A stretch of 38,605 nucleotides of DNA from assembly GCA_019912965.1 (NCBI GenBank), contig JAIOHM010000216.1, forward strand, positions 1-38,605, read 5' to 3'. A program made the translations under genes and the position numbers. The notes beneath the pieces are model-generated. The model saw nothing but the letters and a program-made list of their open reading frames with translations, was not told the origin of the DNA and did not search any database. This document shows, piece after piece, positions 31,944 through 38,605 of this stretch. Every line of letters begins with the position of its first letter. The stretch's first letter is position 1. The DNA comes from Anaerolineae bacterium (GTDB lineage: Bacteria; Chloroflexota; Anaerolineae; Aggregatilineales; Phototrophicaceae).

Positions 31944-32651
31944 TCACCGGATCGTCAGCGGGAAAGTTGGCTTGGCTTCCGGCGTTCCGGCATCCTCTGT
32001 AGTGGCCTCTGGCGTCAGATTATCCACCAATCCACCCAGATTAACCGGCGGCTTCAGCGGCTTTAACGTTACTACCGTAATGCTCTGACCGACATAAGTA
32101 ACCGGGCGGCACGGCGGCGCGCCCGAAAACTGCGACAGCCAGAATTCCAGATAACGCCAGCGGTTTTCCGGGGATACCCGATAATCCAGCCGCTGCGGAT
32201 AACCCAAAGCCGAGTCATAAACCACATCCACAATGATCGGCCCATCACAGATGCACCCGTTCGGCCCACATTCTGGTGCGGAGATAGCCCGTTCTGCCCG
32301 TGCGAACAATTCCGCCACCGTCAGCATTTCCATAATCCCCTGATTCGAACCCATGATGGGCGTCATCGAGCAGCTATCCTGATTGCGATAATCCAACTCG
32401 CCGTTCCGCACCTCCAAATCCTGCTGACAGCTATATAACGGCACTTGGTACTGCACCACAATCCGGTAATCCAAATAGCCGTTCGCTGCCCACCGTGCGC
32501 GGGCCTCCGCCAACTGTGATATTGGGGATGACCTGTACGCCAAATAAGCAGCGACGGCCAGCATCACCCCCAACAGCATAATCAAAAGCCAGCGTTTATG
32601 GACACGCTGGCGGATTGTCACGATGGAATGCGCCAATTTTGAGATACTCAT
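31944..32651 (-). CDS. DUF6174-like membrane-anchored protein
   Basis: A 235-residue protein with one N-terminal helix (about 21-40) and an outer domain. The domain begins ARARWAANGYLDYRIVVQYQ, the pattern of DUF6174-type proteins of unknown function, and has six Cys (pairs CQQ, CSM, CGPNGCIC, CRP) likely to form disulfides. The tail is Thr/Pro/Glu-rich. As called, its start at 32651 overlaps the end of the preceding minus-strand gene by 56 bases. A start at Met25 (32579) would avoid overlap but would cut into the anchor helix, so the longer form is preferred. Translation may be coupled. Confidence 0.75.
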   Translation of the reverse strand: MSISKLAHSIVTIRQRVHKRWLLIMLLGVMLAVAAYLAYRSSPISQLAEARARWAANGYLDYRIVVQYQVPLYSCQQDLEVRNGELDYRNQDSCSMTPIMGSNQGIMEMLTVAELFARAERAISAPECGPNGCICDGPIIVDVVYDSALGYPQRLDYRVSPENRWRYLEFWLSQFSGAPPCRPVTYVGQSITVVTLKPLKPPVNLGGLVDNLTPEATTEDAGTPEAKPTFPLTIR

Positions 32652-33774
32652 CTTCCGGTATGCCCAGCGTGGAGTTGACGTTGGGAATCGTCTTCACCAG
32701 CCGCTTGTATAAACTACCATCCGGGTTTCGATCCAGAACCGTGATGAACACATTCGCGTTCGCTTGTCGGTTATGGTCAAGTCTAATTACCCCGGTAGGC
32801 GAATGGAATTGGATGTTCCGCAGTGCATTCATAAAACGCGCCTGCACATCGGAAAGTTCACCTTTCACCTGTTGTAAAGCCAGCAGCGCCCCTTTGGTAT
32901 TCACATAATAGCCCCATGTCGCCAGCGAAGGCGATGATGCACGTGGATAACGGGTGCGATACGCTTTGACAAATGTCTGCCACGCCGGGTCGGGATTATC
33001 ATCCGCCAGCGGGCCGGAAGACGCTGTACCCACCAGCCATTCCGCTATTGCACCGCGCGTATCCAGCACCGTCTGGTCAATCGTAATCGAACCACCAATC
33101 AACGGTGTTTTACGTCCGGTTTGGGCATACTGCTGGAAAAAATTCACGGCATCCGTGCCACCTACCGCCACGAAAATCGCGTCAATATCTGTGGGCATAG
33201 CTTTAATCACGCCACTGTAATCGCTTGTACCCAGCGACACCCAGAATTTCTCAACGATCTTGCCGCCTATTTTACAATATTGCAGGGTGAATCCCGCGAT
33301 CTGCCCATGCGGATAGCTGTAATCCTCTGCCAGCGTCGCCACCCGCTTATACCCCTGTGTCTTATACACGTACTCCGCTAACCCGGCCATCCATTGGACA
33401 CCATGCGAACTGAAATTGAAGAAATTCGGGGCAGGTGAACGCAGTGTAATATCCTGCGTACCGGCAATTCCATTAATGAAGGCTCTATCAGGGCGGGTTT
33501 TGGCAAAATCGCGGATAGCAATCCCCTCATTGCCGGAAAGCGGCCCGATGATAAAATCCACATGATGGCGGTTCAAGAGCATATCCGCATACATCACCGC
33601 GTCATCCGGCATCGCATTGGTGCTTTCTTTGATGACCGTGATTTTCTTGCCCACAATCTGCCCGTCGAATTCGGCCACCGCCAGATCAAGTCCCCGCAGG
33701 CCATCTTCGCCCATCGCCGCATACGGCCCAACCAGAGTTGCCAGTGCCCCAATCTTAATTTCAGTTGTGCTCAT
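32596..33774 (-). CDS. Branched-chain-amino-acid-type solute-binding protein without signal peptide
   Basis: A 392-residue protein of the periplasmic-binding-protein type 1 (Peripla_BP_6/LivJ-like) fold. It opens directly with TEIKIGALATLVGPYAAMGEDGLRGLDLAV, the first strand and ligand loop. VDFIIGPLSGNEG, RVATLAEDYSYPHGQIAG and DIDAIFVAVGGTDAVNFFQQ follow in family order. Normal members begin with a signal peptide or lipobox; here none exists and no upstream in-frame codons provide one (ATG 33774, TTG two codons before). It may be cytoplasmic, as AmiC-type sensors are, or exported by another route. No LivHMGF permease genes are near. AAAGG lies about 9 bases before the ATG. Confidence 0.85.
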   Translation of the reverse strand: MSTTEIKIGALATLVGPYAAMGEDGLRGLDLAVAEFDGQIVGKKITVIKESTNAMPDDAVMYADMLLNRHHVDFIIGPLSGNEGIAIRDFAKTRPDRAFINGIAGTQDITLRSPAPNFFNFSSHGVQWMAGLAEYVYKTQGYKRVATLAEDYSYPHGQIAGFTLQYCKIGGKIVEKFWVSLGTSDYSGVIKAMPTDIDAIFVAVGGTDAVNFFQQYAQTGRKTPLIGGSITIDQTVLDTRGAIAEWLVGTASSGPLADDNPDPAWQTFVKAYRTRYPRASSPSLATWGYYVNTKGALLALQQVKGELSDVQARFMNALRNIQFHSPTGVIRLDHNRQANANVFITVLDRNPDGSLYKRLVKTIPNVNSTLGIPEDEYLKIGAFHRDNPPACP

Positions 33775-33967
33775 TCCCAAATGCCTTTCTATTCAAAAAA
33801 GTGCTTTATTCATGTCATTAAAAATGCGAATATTTTCTGCCCAAACAAATTGACGCTTACATCACATATGACAAACATCTTGAGTCTATGTTAAGGCTTT
33901 TAGCCTGTGAATAGCAAACCAAATGGGATGCCATCGGTTAAATCTTGTTCAATATCTACAAAATGAA

Positions 33968-33999
33968 AACCGGGACACAATTTGTGCTGTATCCCGGTT
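33968..33999. terminator. Strong hairpin, probably a bidirectional terminator
   Basis: AACCGGGACACA (33968-33979) and TGTATCCCGGTT (33988-33999) pair over 12 positions (one mismatch or G-U). On the minus strand the tail is TTTTCATTTT; on the plus strand GAATGTTTTT follows. It lies 18 bases past the stop of the 48-codon minus-strand frame. Confidence 0.65.
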
Positions 34000-34017
34000 G
34001 AATGTTTTTCGGTTGAA

Positions 34018-34164
34018 CTAACGTTGGCTTATGGGTTGCAGATACCCACCACCGTTTAGCGCATAGGTTTCGCCGTCCAATGTTGTGCAGATAGTCGGTT
34101 CATAATAAACCGTGAAACCGTTGCCAATGATATTGCTGACTGCACCATCTCCAACGCCTATCAT
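34018..34164 (-). CDS. Possible small protein (48 residues) or gene remnant
   Basis: I do not recognise it. The minus-strand frame reads MIGVGDGAVSNIIGNGFTVYYEP, continues with ICTTLDGETYALNGGGYLQ, and stops with TAG just before a strong terminator hairpin. The frame stays open about 17 codons upstream of the ATG (including CxxC), so this may be the 3' end of a decayed gene. AAAGG lies about 14 bases upstream, too far to be a good ribosome site. The codon choice looks gene-like. Confidence 0.35.
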   Translation of the reverse strand: MIGVGDGAVSNIIGNGFTVYYEPTICTTLDGETYALNGGGYLQPISQR

Positions 34165-34354
34165 GATTTTCGTACTACACCTTTCACAGGGTTCAATCGC
34201 TGAACGAAATACGTATTACCATTTAGCGTAGGTAAACAGTCTGGAAAAGTTGTGGAGAACAGCTAAATACTTTATGACAGGAGGTTCGTAGAATATAGAC
34301 AAATGCCGTAGTGCTTGGCATCCATCGGGGAAGATTCAGGATGACGAAATCAAC

Positions 34355-34382
34355 TTGACGGCGGCGGCGCGTGCGATAAAAT
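34355..34382 (+). promoter_or_regulatory. Promoter for the ABC importer operon
   Basis: TTGACG (34355-34360), 16 bases of very GC-rich spacer, and TAAAAT (34377-34382). It would give a leader of about 110 bases before ATG 34501, in which I see no known riboswitch. Confidence 0.5.
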
Positions 34383-34500
34383 CAGCACACTCTACAATGA
34401 AACATACTGTAAGATGGGCAGAAGTGCCAATTGGCGCAATTCGCCAGCCAACTATAGAATAGAGAGCGCTTGCCCATCAGCCACCAATCGCAGGATAAAT

Positions 34501-36261
34501 ATGGCCGACTCCGCCCGCAATAAATTGCCGACGACCGCCCCCCCTTCGCTCAAGGAATGGGGTGTAGCTGGTGCTGTCATGCGTTATTGGGGGCTGAACC
34601 TGCTGGTGATAGCGCTCCTGCTCATCATCCTGTCGGTGCTGCTGGTCTACCAGAATGCCGCGCCAGATGCGCCCGTGCTGCTCGACTCAACCGTCGGTCA
34701 GTTGGGTTTGTGGATTGCGGATCAATCGGCACTGGATGCCCCGGTGTCGATATTGGGACAATATGCGAAAAATCAGGCACTTGCCAGCGGGCTAACCAGT
34801 CTGGATGTACCTACTGTGTTGAACGCCATACGCGGCGGTCTGGTGATTTTCATCGGCCTCGCACTGGTTATGGGCGTGGTTGGCTTTGCAGGGCTTTTAC
34901 GCGGCGCAAGATGGACACGGGCAGCCTTTCTGGTTGTGCTGCTGCTGCTGGATGGACTGTTGTTCATCGTGCCATCACTGGCAGGCGAAAGTGTCCTTCC
35001 CAATATTATGTTGGGGCTGGTGATTCTGCTCATCATTTTGCTCGGTGCACCGGGAAATCCCAGCAAACTGCTTGGTTTCATAGTGGTCATTTCGGCGCTG
35101 CTGGTCGCGTGGGAAGCCTTTAAAGCCGTTGGTGATTCCGCTGATCACAAAATCATGCTCTCACAGCCCGGTTGGAATTACACCGTTTACGACACGCTGG
35201 AAGACACATTGGCAGCCATCGAAGAGGGTTCGATCAACGCCGCTGTGCTGGATAAAAACGATGTCGAGGATTTGATCGCCGAATACCCGCAGGGCGATCT
35301 CGATCCCGCCAGCCTGCCGTACCCAACCCTGCGTATCCTTGCCGACCTTGAAACTGAAACACTGGGCTTCGCCAAACTGCCGATTATCCCTGCCTTTCCG
35401 GGGCGTTTGACGGTGGTCACGCGCGAAGCTGATGTCACCAATTGGGCGGCGGTCAGCGATTTACTCAGCGCTAAAGTCGGTACATTTGCCGACTCGTTCA
35501 GCAACGAAAAATTTCTGGCGCTGCCGCGTAATTTGCTGCTGCTGGATTTACGCATCAGTAATGATGTGAACCTGCCGCATCTGCAAACCATCGCGCAGGC
35601 GCTTTTCCAACCCGCCCGCCGCAATGGTGAACTGCTGTTGGGGCGCATTCTGGGGCAAAGCGGCATCTACACATGGTCAGAAGCTGCGCTCGGTTTCGTC
35701 GCCGGGGGGTTTTTGGGGTTTGTGCTGGGTGCATTGTTCGCCCATTCCCGCCTGCTGGAACGCGGTCTGCTGCCCTATGTGGTCATGTCGCAAACCATTC
35801 CCATTCTGGCAATTGCGCCGATGGTGGTCATCTGGTTGGGTTCCGGGCCGATAGCGGTGGCAGTCATTTCCGCCTATCTGACGTTCTTTCCGGTGACGAT
35901 CAATACCCTGCGTGGATTAACTTCACCTGATCCAACCGCGCTGGAACTGATGCATTCCTACGCCGCCAACTGGTGGACGATTTTATGGAAGCTGCGTTTC
36001 CCGGCAGCACTGCCTTATATTTTCACGGCGCTGAAAGTCTCCGCAACCGCCAGTGTGGTCGGGGCGGTCATTGGGGAACTACCGTCTGGCGTGGGGGATG
36101 GTCTGGGGCGTACCATCCTGAACTTCAATCAGTATTATTCATCCGACCCAGCCAAACTCTGGGCGGCAATTCTGGTAGCGGCTGTGGTGGGCATCGCTTT
36201 CTTTGTGGTGGTCACGCTGGCCGAACGGGTGATTTTGGGACAACGGGCGCAGGGCAATTAG
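34501..36261 (+). CDS. ABC importer permease (SsuC/ThiX type) with N-terminal helices and a binding-protein-like domain
   Basis: A 586-residue protein, twice the usual permease length. Residues 33-50, 112-132, 140-160, 166-182 and 190-206 are membrane helices absent from normal members. Residues 215-350 form a soluble domain resembling part of a type-2 solute-binding protein (DTLEDTLAAIEEGSINAAVLD; then RLTVVTREADV and KVGTFADSFSNEKF). Residues 380-580 are the BPD_transp_1 permease, with the EAA loop LELMHSYAANWWTILWKLRFPAALPYI contacting the ATPase. This class imports nitrate, sulfonates, taurine, riboflavin or thiamine precursors. ATG 34501 is chosen for the AGGA upstream and the helix distance. 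First gene of the importer operon. Confidence 0.85.
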   Translation: MADSARNKLPTTAPPSLKEWGVAGAVMRYWGLNLLVIALLLIILSVLLVYQNAAPDAPVLLDSTVGQLGLWIADQSALDAPVSILGQYAKNQALASGLTSLDVPTVLNAIRGGLVIFIGLALVMGVVGFAGLLRGARWTRAAFLVVLLLLDGLLFIVPSLAGESVLPNIMLGLVILLIILLGAPGNPSKLLGFIVVISALLVAWEAFKAVGDSADHKIMLSQPGWNYTVYDTLEDTLAAIEEGSINAAVLDKNDVEDLIAEYPQGDLDPASLPYPTLRILADLETETLGFAKLPIIPAFPGRLTVVTREADVTNWAAVSDLLSAKVGTFADSFSNEKFLALPRNLLLLDLRISNDVNLPHLQTIAQALFQPARRNGELLLGRILGQSGIYTWSEAALGFVAGGFLGFVLGALFAHSRLLERGLLPYVVMSQTIPILAIAPMVVIWLGSGPIAVAVISAYLTFFPVTINTLRGLTSPDPTALELMHSYAANWWTILWKLRFPAALPYIFTALKVSATASVVGAVIGELPSGVGDGLGRTILNFNQYYSSDPAKLWAAILVAAVVGIAFFVVVTLAERVILGQRAQGN

Positions 36262-36264
36262 CAA

Positions 36265-36371
36265 ATTGGGTGATTGGTTTTAGGTCATTGGTTTGTGTAA
36301 AACTTGTTCCTGCTGAATTTACCAATAACCAATAACTATTTACCAATAACCGACAACCAATAACTATTTAC
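36265..36371. repeat. Inverted pair of degenerate 7-bp arrays (island C)
   Basis: Left array 36265-36299: ATTGGGT, GATTGGT, TTTAGGT, CATTGGT, TTGTGTA. Right array 36321-36369: ACCAATA, ACCAATA, ACTATTT, ACCAATA, ACCGACA, ACCAATA, ACTATTT. The right consensus ACCAATA is the reverse complement of TATTGGT, so the arrays are inverted copies of one heptad around a 21-base core. It fills almost the whole gap between the permease and ATPase genes. Confidence 0.8.
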
Positions 36372-36388
36372 AGAATGTGAAGCAAGTC

Positions 36389-37189
36389 ATGGCGGAAACA
36401 GCAGTCGAGACGCCGGTTATTCTGGCACGAAACATCAATAAAGTATTCAACACCGGGACAGAAGAACAGGTCATTGCCCTGCAAGATATCAATCTGACGG
36501 TGCAGCCCGGCGAATTTATCTCACTGATCGGCCCATCCGGTTGCGGCAAATCCACGCTGTTACGCCTGATTGCTGATCTGATTCTACCCAGCGATGGCGA
36601 CCTGAAAATTAACAATAAATCACCGCATCAGGCGCGGATTGACCGCGATTACGGCATGGTATTTCAGGCCGCTACACTGTACGAATGGCGTACTGTCGCC
36701 AAAAATGTACAGCTTCCGCTGGAAATCATGGGCTACCCGGCGCATGTTCGCAAAACGCGGGCGCAGGAAATGCTCGATCTGGTGGAATTGGGAAAATTTG
36801 GTAAACATTATCCGTGGCAGCTTTCCGGCGGGATGCAGCAGCGTGTAGCTATTGCCCGTGCGCTGGCCTTCGAGCCGTCGCTTCTGTTGATGGACGAACC
36901 TTTCGGTGCGCTGGACGAATTCACCCGCGAACGCATGAACATGGAATTATTGCGAATCTGGGGACGCACCAACATCACGGTGATTTTCGTAACGCACAGC
37001 ATCCCGGAAGCCGTGTTCCTGTCCAACCGCGTGGTTGTCATGTCACCGCGTCCGGGGCGCATCACGCAGGTCATTGATGTTGATCTGCCCTATCCGCGTG
37101 TGTTTGAGACGCGCGAACTGCCACGCTATTTCGAGTTGGTGACCGCTGTGCGTGAGCATCTGCGCGACGCTCATTTGAGTGATGAATAG
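36389..37189 (+). CDS. ABC importer ATP-binding protein (SsuB/TauB/ThiZ type)
   Basis: A 266-residue ATPase. Walker A is GPSGCGKST (48-56), the Q-loop is MVFQAATLYEW (Gln93), the signature is LSGGMQQR (145-152), and Walker B is LLLMDEP (165-171), followed by FGALDEFTRERMN as in the nitrate/sulfonate/taurine group. The H-loop is FVTHSIPEAVFLSNRVVVMSPRPGRI, also diagnostic of that group. GTG 36377 could add four residues. It lies between two permease genes of the same transporter, but heptad arrays fill the gaps on both sides, so the operon is loosely spaced. Substrate within the group is undetermined. Confidence 0.9.
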   Translation: MAETAVETPVILARNINKVFNTGTEEQVIALQDINLTVQPGEFISLIGPSGCGKSTLLRLIADLILPSDGDLKINNKSPHQARIDRDYGMVFQAATLYEWRTVAKNVQLPLEIMGYPAHVRKTRAQEMLDLVELGKFGKHYPWQLSGGMQQRVAIARALAFEPSLLLMDEPFGALDEFTRERMNMELLRIWGRTNITVIFVTHSIPEAVFLSNRVVVMSPRPGRITQVIDVDLPYPRVFETRELPRYFELVTAVREHLRDAHLSDE

Positions 37190-37201
37190 AATAATGAAGG
37201 A

Positions 37202-37290
37202 GTTAAAAGTACAGAGTAAAAGTGAAAAGTGAAATAGCTTGCAGGCATCAGCCGCGCCCGAACAATCACTTTTATCTTTTAGCTTTTAAC
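37202..37290. repeat. Inverted pair of degenerate 7-bp arrays (island D)
   Basis: Left array 37202-37236: GTTAAAA, GTACAGA, GTAAAAG, TGAAAAG, TGAAATA. Right array 37268-37288: ACTTTTA, TCTTTTA, GCTTTTA, then AC. The reverse complement of the right array (TAAAAGC, TAAAAGA, TAAAAGT) matches the left. The core is 31 bases. The right array ends 12 bases before the permease ATG and so abuts its AAGGAA ribosome site. Confidence 0.75.
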
Positions 37291-37301
37291 TAAGGAATCC
37301 T

Positions 37302-38153
37302 ATGGCTCAGTTATCACAGCCTTTGCCCGTAATCGACGAAAAACCCTTCTCCGCACGTCTGCGCGAGAATATCAGTTACTACCTGCCAACCATATTGGTT
37401 GCGCTGGGGGTGCTGGTGCTCTGGGAATTCGCCGTGCGTCTGTTCAATATTCAGCAATTTTTGCTGCCCCGCCCCTCCGCTATTCTGGAAGAATGGTGGG
37501 CGCAGTTTCAAATCTTCCTGTCCGGTGAGGGTTCAATTCTCTTTCAGGCAACCGGTGCAACCCTTAGCTCGGCGGTTGGTGGTTTCCTGTTCGGCTGTGC
37601 GGCGGGCGCGTTTATCGCCCTCGTCACTGCCCGCTGGACGATCATCAGTCAGGCGTTGATGCCTTTCGCCATTGCTGCCAATTCCGTGCCCATCATCGCC
37701 TTCGCACCCATCACCAATAACTGGTTTGGCATAACCAATCCAATTTCCAAAATGACCATCGTGGCGGTGATCGTTTTCTTTCCCACTATGATTAACACCG
37801 TGCGCGGGCTTACAATGGTGGAGCCACGCCAACTTGAATTGATGCAATCATACGCAGCCAGCCCCTGGAAAGTCCTGCGGGCGCTGCGAATCCCCAACGC
37901 GCTGCCGTATATCTTCAGCGCCCTCCGCGTCGCCAGCGCCTTAAGCGTGATCGGTGCGGTCGTGGCAGAATTTTTCGGTGGGCCGCGTGCGACGCTCGGC
38001 GTTTATATCACCCAGGAAGCAGCAGGTTTCAACTTTGCCCGCGCCTGGACGGGCATCATTATGGCGTCGTTGATCGGTATCTCTTTCTATCTGGTTGTAC
38101 TGTTGGTCGAGCGATGGGTTATGCCCTGGCACGTTTCCTTTCGCAAGAATTAG
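37302..38153 (+). CDS. ABC importer permease (SsuC/ThiX type), second
   Basis: A 283-residue permease of normal length with about six helices (first at 27-46). The family word FLLPRPSAILEEWW follows the first helix, and the EAA loop is ELMQSYAASPWKVLRALRIPNALPYIFSAL. It closely parallels the C-terminal half of the 586-residue permease at 34501, and the two probably form a heterodimer on the ATPase at 36389. AAGGAAT lies 5 bases before the ATG. The lipoprotein gene follows after 69 bases, as expected for the cognate binding protein. Confidence 0.9.
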   Translation: MAQLSQPLPVIDEKPFSARLRENISYYLPTILVALGVLVLWEFAVRLFNIQQFLLPRPSAILEEWWAQFQIFLSGEGSILFQATGATLSSAVGGFLFGCAAGAFIALVTARWTIISQALMPFAIAANSVPIIAFAPITNNWFGITNPISKMTIVAVIVFFPTMINTVRGLTMVEPRQLELMQSYAASPWKVLRALRIPNALPYIFSALRVASALSVIGAVVAEFFGGPRATLGVYITQEAAGFNFARAWTGIIMASLIGISFYLVVLLVERWVMPWHVSFRKN

Positions 38154-38222
38154 GAAATCCGGGGCGTTCGCGCTTTCTGCCACCAACTGACGACGAATTA
38201 TCAACGTATCGAGGAGGAATGC

Positions 38223-38605
38223 ATGTCCAAGAGTAAATTAAGCGCTTTGCTTTTGATTTTCGCCCTTATTTTGGCGGCGTGTGGTGGTGCTGCAACCCCG
38301 ACCGCAACATCCGTGCCAGCAACCGATGTCCCGGTTGAAGCGGCAACTGAGGAAGCCACTGAAGTTGCGACCGAAGAAGTCGCCACTGAAGAAGCCACCG
38401 AAGTTGCTACTGAAGAAATTGCGACCGAAGAACCAACCGAAGAAGTTGCCGAAGTTGCCACTGAAGAAGTTGCGACCGAGGAAGCCACTGAAGTTGCAGT
38501 CGAAGCAGCTACCGAAGAAGCCACCGAAGAAGCCGTCACCGTAGCGATGGCTGAACCGACCGAGGAAGCCACCGAAGAAGCGGTTGTGGAAGCCACTGAA
38601 GAAGC
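38223..38605 (+). CDS. Lipoprotein with Thr-Glu-Glu-Ala repeats, probably the substrate-binding protein (3' truncated)
   Basis: Only the first 127 codons are in the window. Residues 1-20 are a lipoprotein signal peptide with lipobox LAAC-GG (Cys20). From about residue 33 to the edge the protein is an acidic, low-complexity run of T-E-E-A/V words. Chloroflexota solute-binding lipoproteins often carry such a spacer before the binding domain. Its place after two permeases and an ATPase suggests the importer's binding protein, with the domain beyond the window. AGGAGGAA lies 4 bases before the ATG. Confidence 0.7.
   Translation, partial: MSKSKLSALLLIFALILAACGGAATPTATSVPATDVPVEAATEEATEVATEEVATEEATEVATEEIATEEPTEEVAEVATEEVATEEATEVAVEAATEEATEEAVTVAMAEPTEEATEEAVVEATEE

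Larger units (their letters stand above)
33775..34500. other. 725-base intergenic region between divergent genes
   Basis: It holds a small minus-strand open frame (34018-34164), a strong hairpin after it (33968-33999), and a plausible plus-strand promoter (34355-34382). 33781-33960 and 34170-34350 hold no gene that I can support; ATG codons behind AGGAGG at 34280-34305 run into stops within a few codons. Confidence 0.5.

Noticed and set aside
34383..34500. FMN or TPP riboswitch in the leader of the importer operon
   Set aside because: Riboflavin and thiamine-precursor importers of this type often have one, but no conserved aptamer words could be found by eye.
36265..36371. CRISPR array
   Set aside because: Units are 7 bases with no spacers, and no cas gene is present.
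38201..38596. Minus-strand Ser/Ala/Thr-rich frame
   Set aside because: Shadow of the TEEA repeat of the lipoprotein; no ribosome site.

Overview
The window looks like chromosomal DNA of an uncultured or little-studied member of the Chloroflexota (Anaerolineae-like). This is an inference from several traits together: secreted proteins with long Thr-Asn-Thr-Pro linkers, a TIR/formylglycine-enzyme fusion, an F420/PPOX-type flavoprotein, many membrane GT-C type proteins, degenerate heptanucleotide arrays between genes, and moderate GC. No rRNA, tRNA, CRISPR array, transposase or phage gene was seen. Gene density is ordinary, with operons on both strands and several near-consensus sigma70-type promoters.

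Layout. 1-837: C-terminal end of a membrane protein. 916-2037: alpha/beta hydrolase. 2168-3502: TIR-TM-formylglycine-enzyme-like protein, followed by a 680-base gene-poor stretch with a diverged repeat. 4183-4839: ArsR-like regulator. 5019-5162: 47-residue basic protein under a strong promoter whose start overlaps a TGAACA-type dyad. 5458-8449: ABC-2 type exporter (ATPase and two permeases, overlapping ATGA junctions). 8466-9359: HEPN-FHA protein. 9644-11118: MerR-type regulator (19-bp-spacer promoter) with a DUF1579-like secreted protein. 11246-13198: two tandem SGNH hydrolases. 13235-14574: two paralogous secreted proteins that arose by a tandem duplication; the duplication also copied the 3' end of the second SGNH gene.

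14811-19626 is the most interesting block: a tightly packed operon with a bacterial ubiquitin-conjugating-enzyme (E2)-like protein, a JAB/MPN protein with an E2-like C-terminal part, an E1-like ThiF protein, a Pro-rich small protein, an extended protein-isoaspartate methyltransferase and a NudL-type Nudix hydrolase. No recognisable ubiquitin-like protein lies in the operon. I infer a ubiquitin-like conjugation or peptide-tagging pathway possibly linked to damaged protein.

19761-20693: PfkB/pseudouridine-kinase-like. 20737-22554: GT-C membrane protein. 22798-23952: secreted TPR protein. 24020-24442: PPOX flavoprotein. 24450-25163: rsmG. 25369-26376: secreted protein of unknown role. 26589-28138: divergent isocitrate/isopropylmalate-dehydrogenase-like enzyme with a WbuC-like cupin. 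28323-30131: secreted protein with a 12-bp minisatellite. 30237-31103: alpha/beta hydrolase. 31261-31938: TPR-like/TIR protein. 31944-33774: DUF6174-like membrane protein and a solute-binding-like protein with no signal peptide. 34501 to the window end: an SsuABC/ThiXYZ-type ABC importer (permease with a binding-protein-like insert, ATPase, second permease, lipoprotein cut by the window edge).

Three intergenic gaps (19.6, 36.3 and 37.2 kb) share an unusual architecture: degenerate 7-bp arrays in inverted orientation around a short core.
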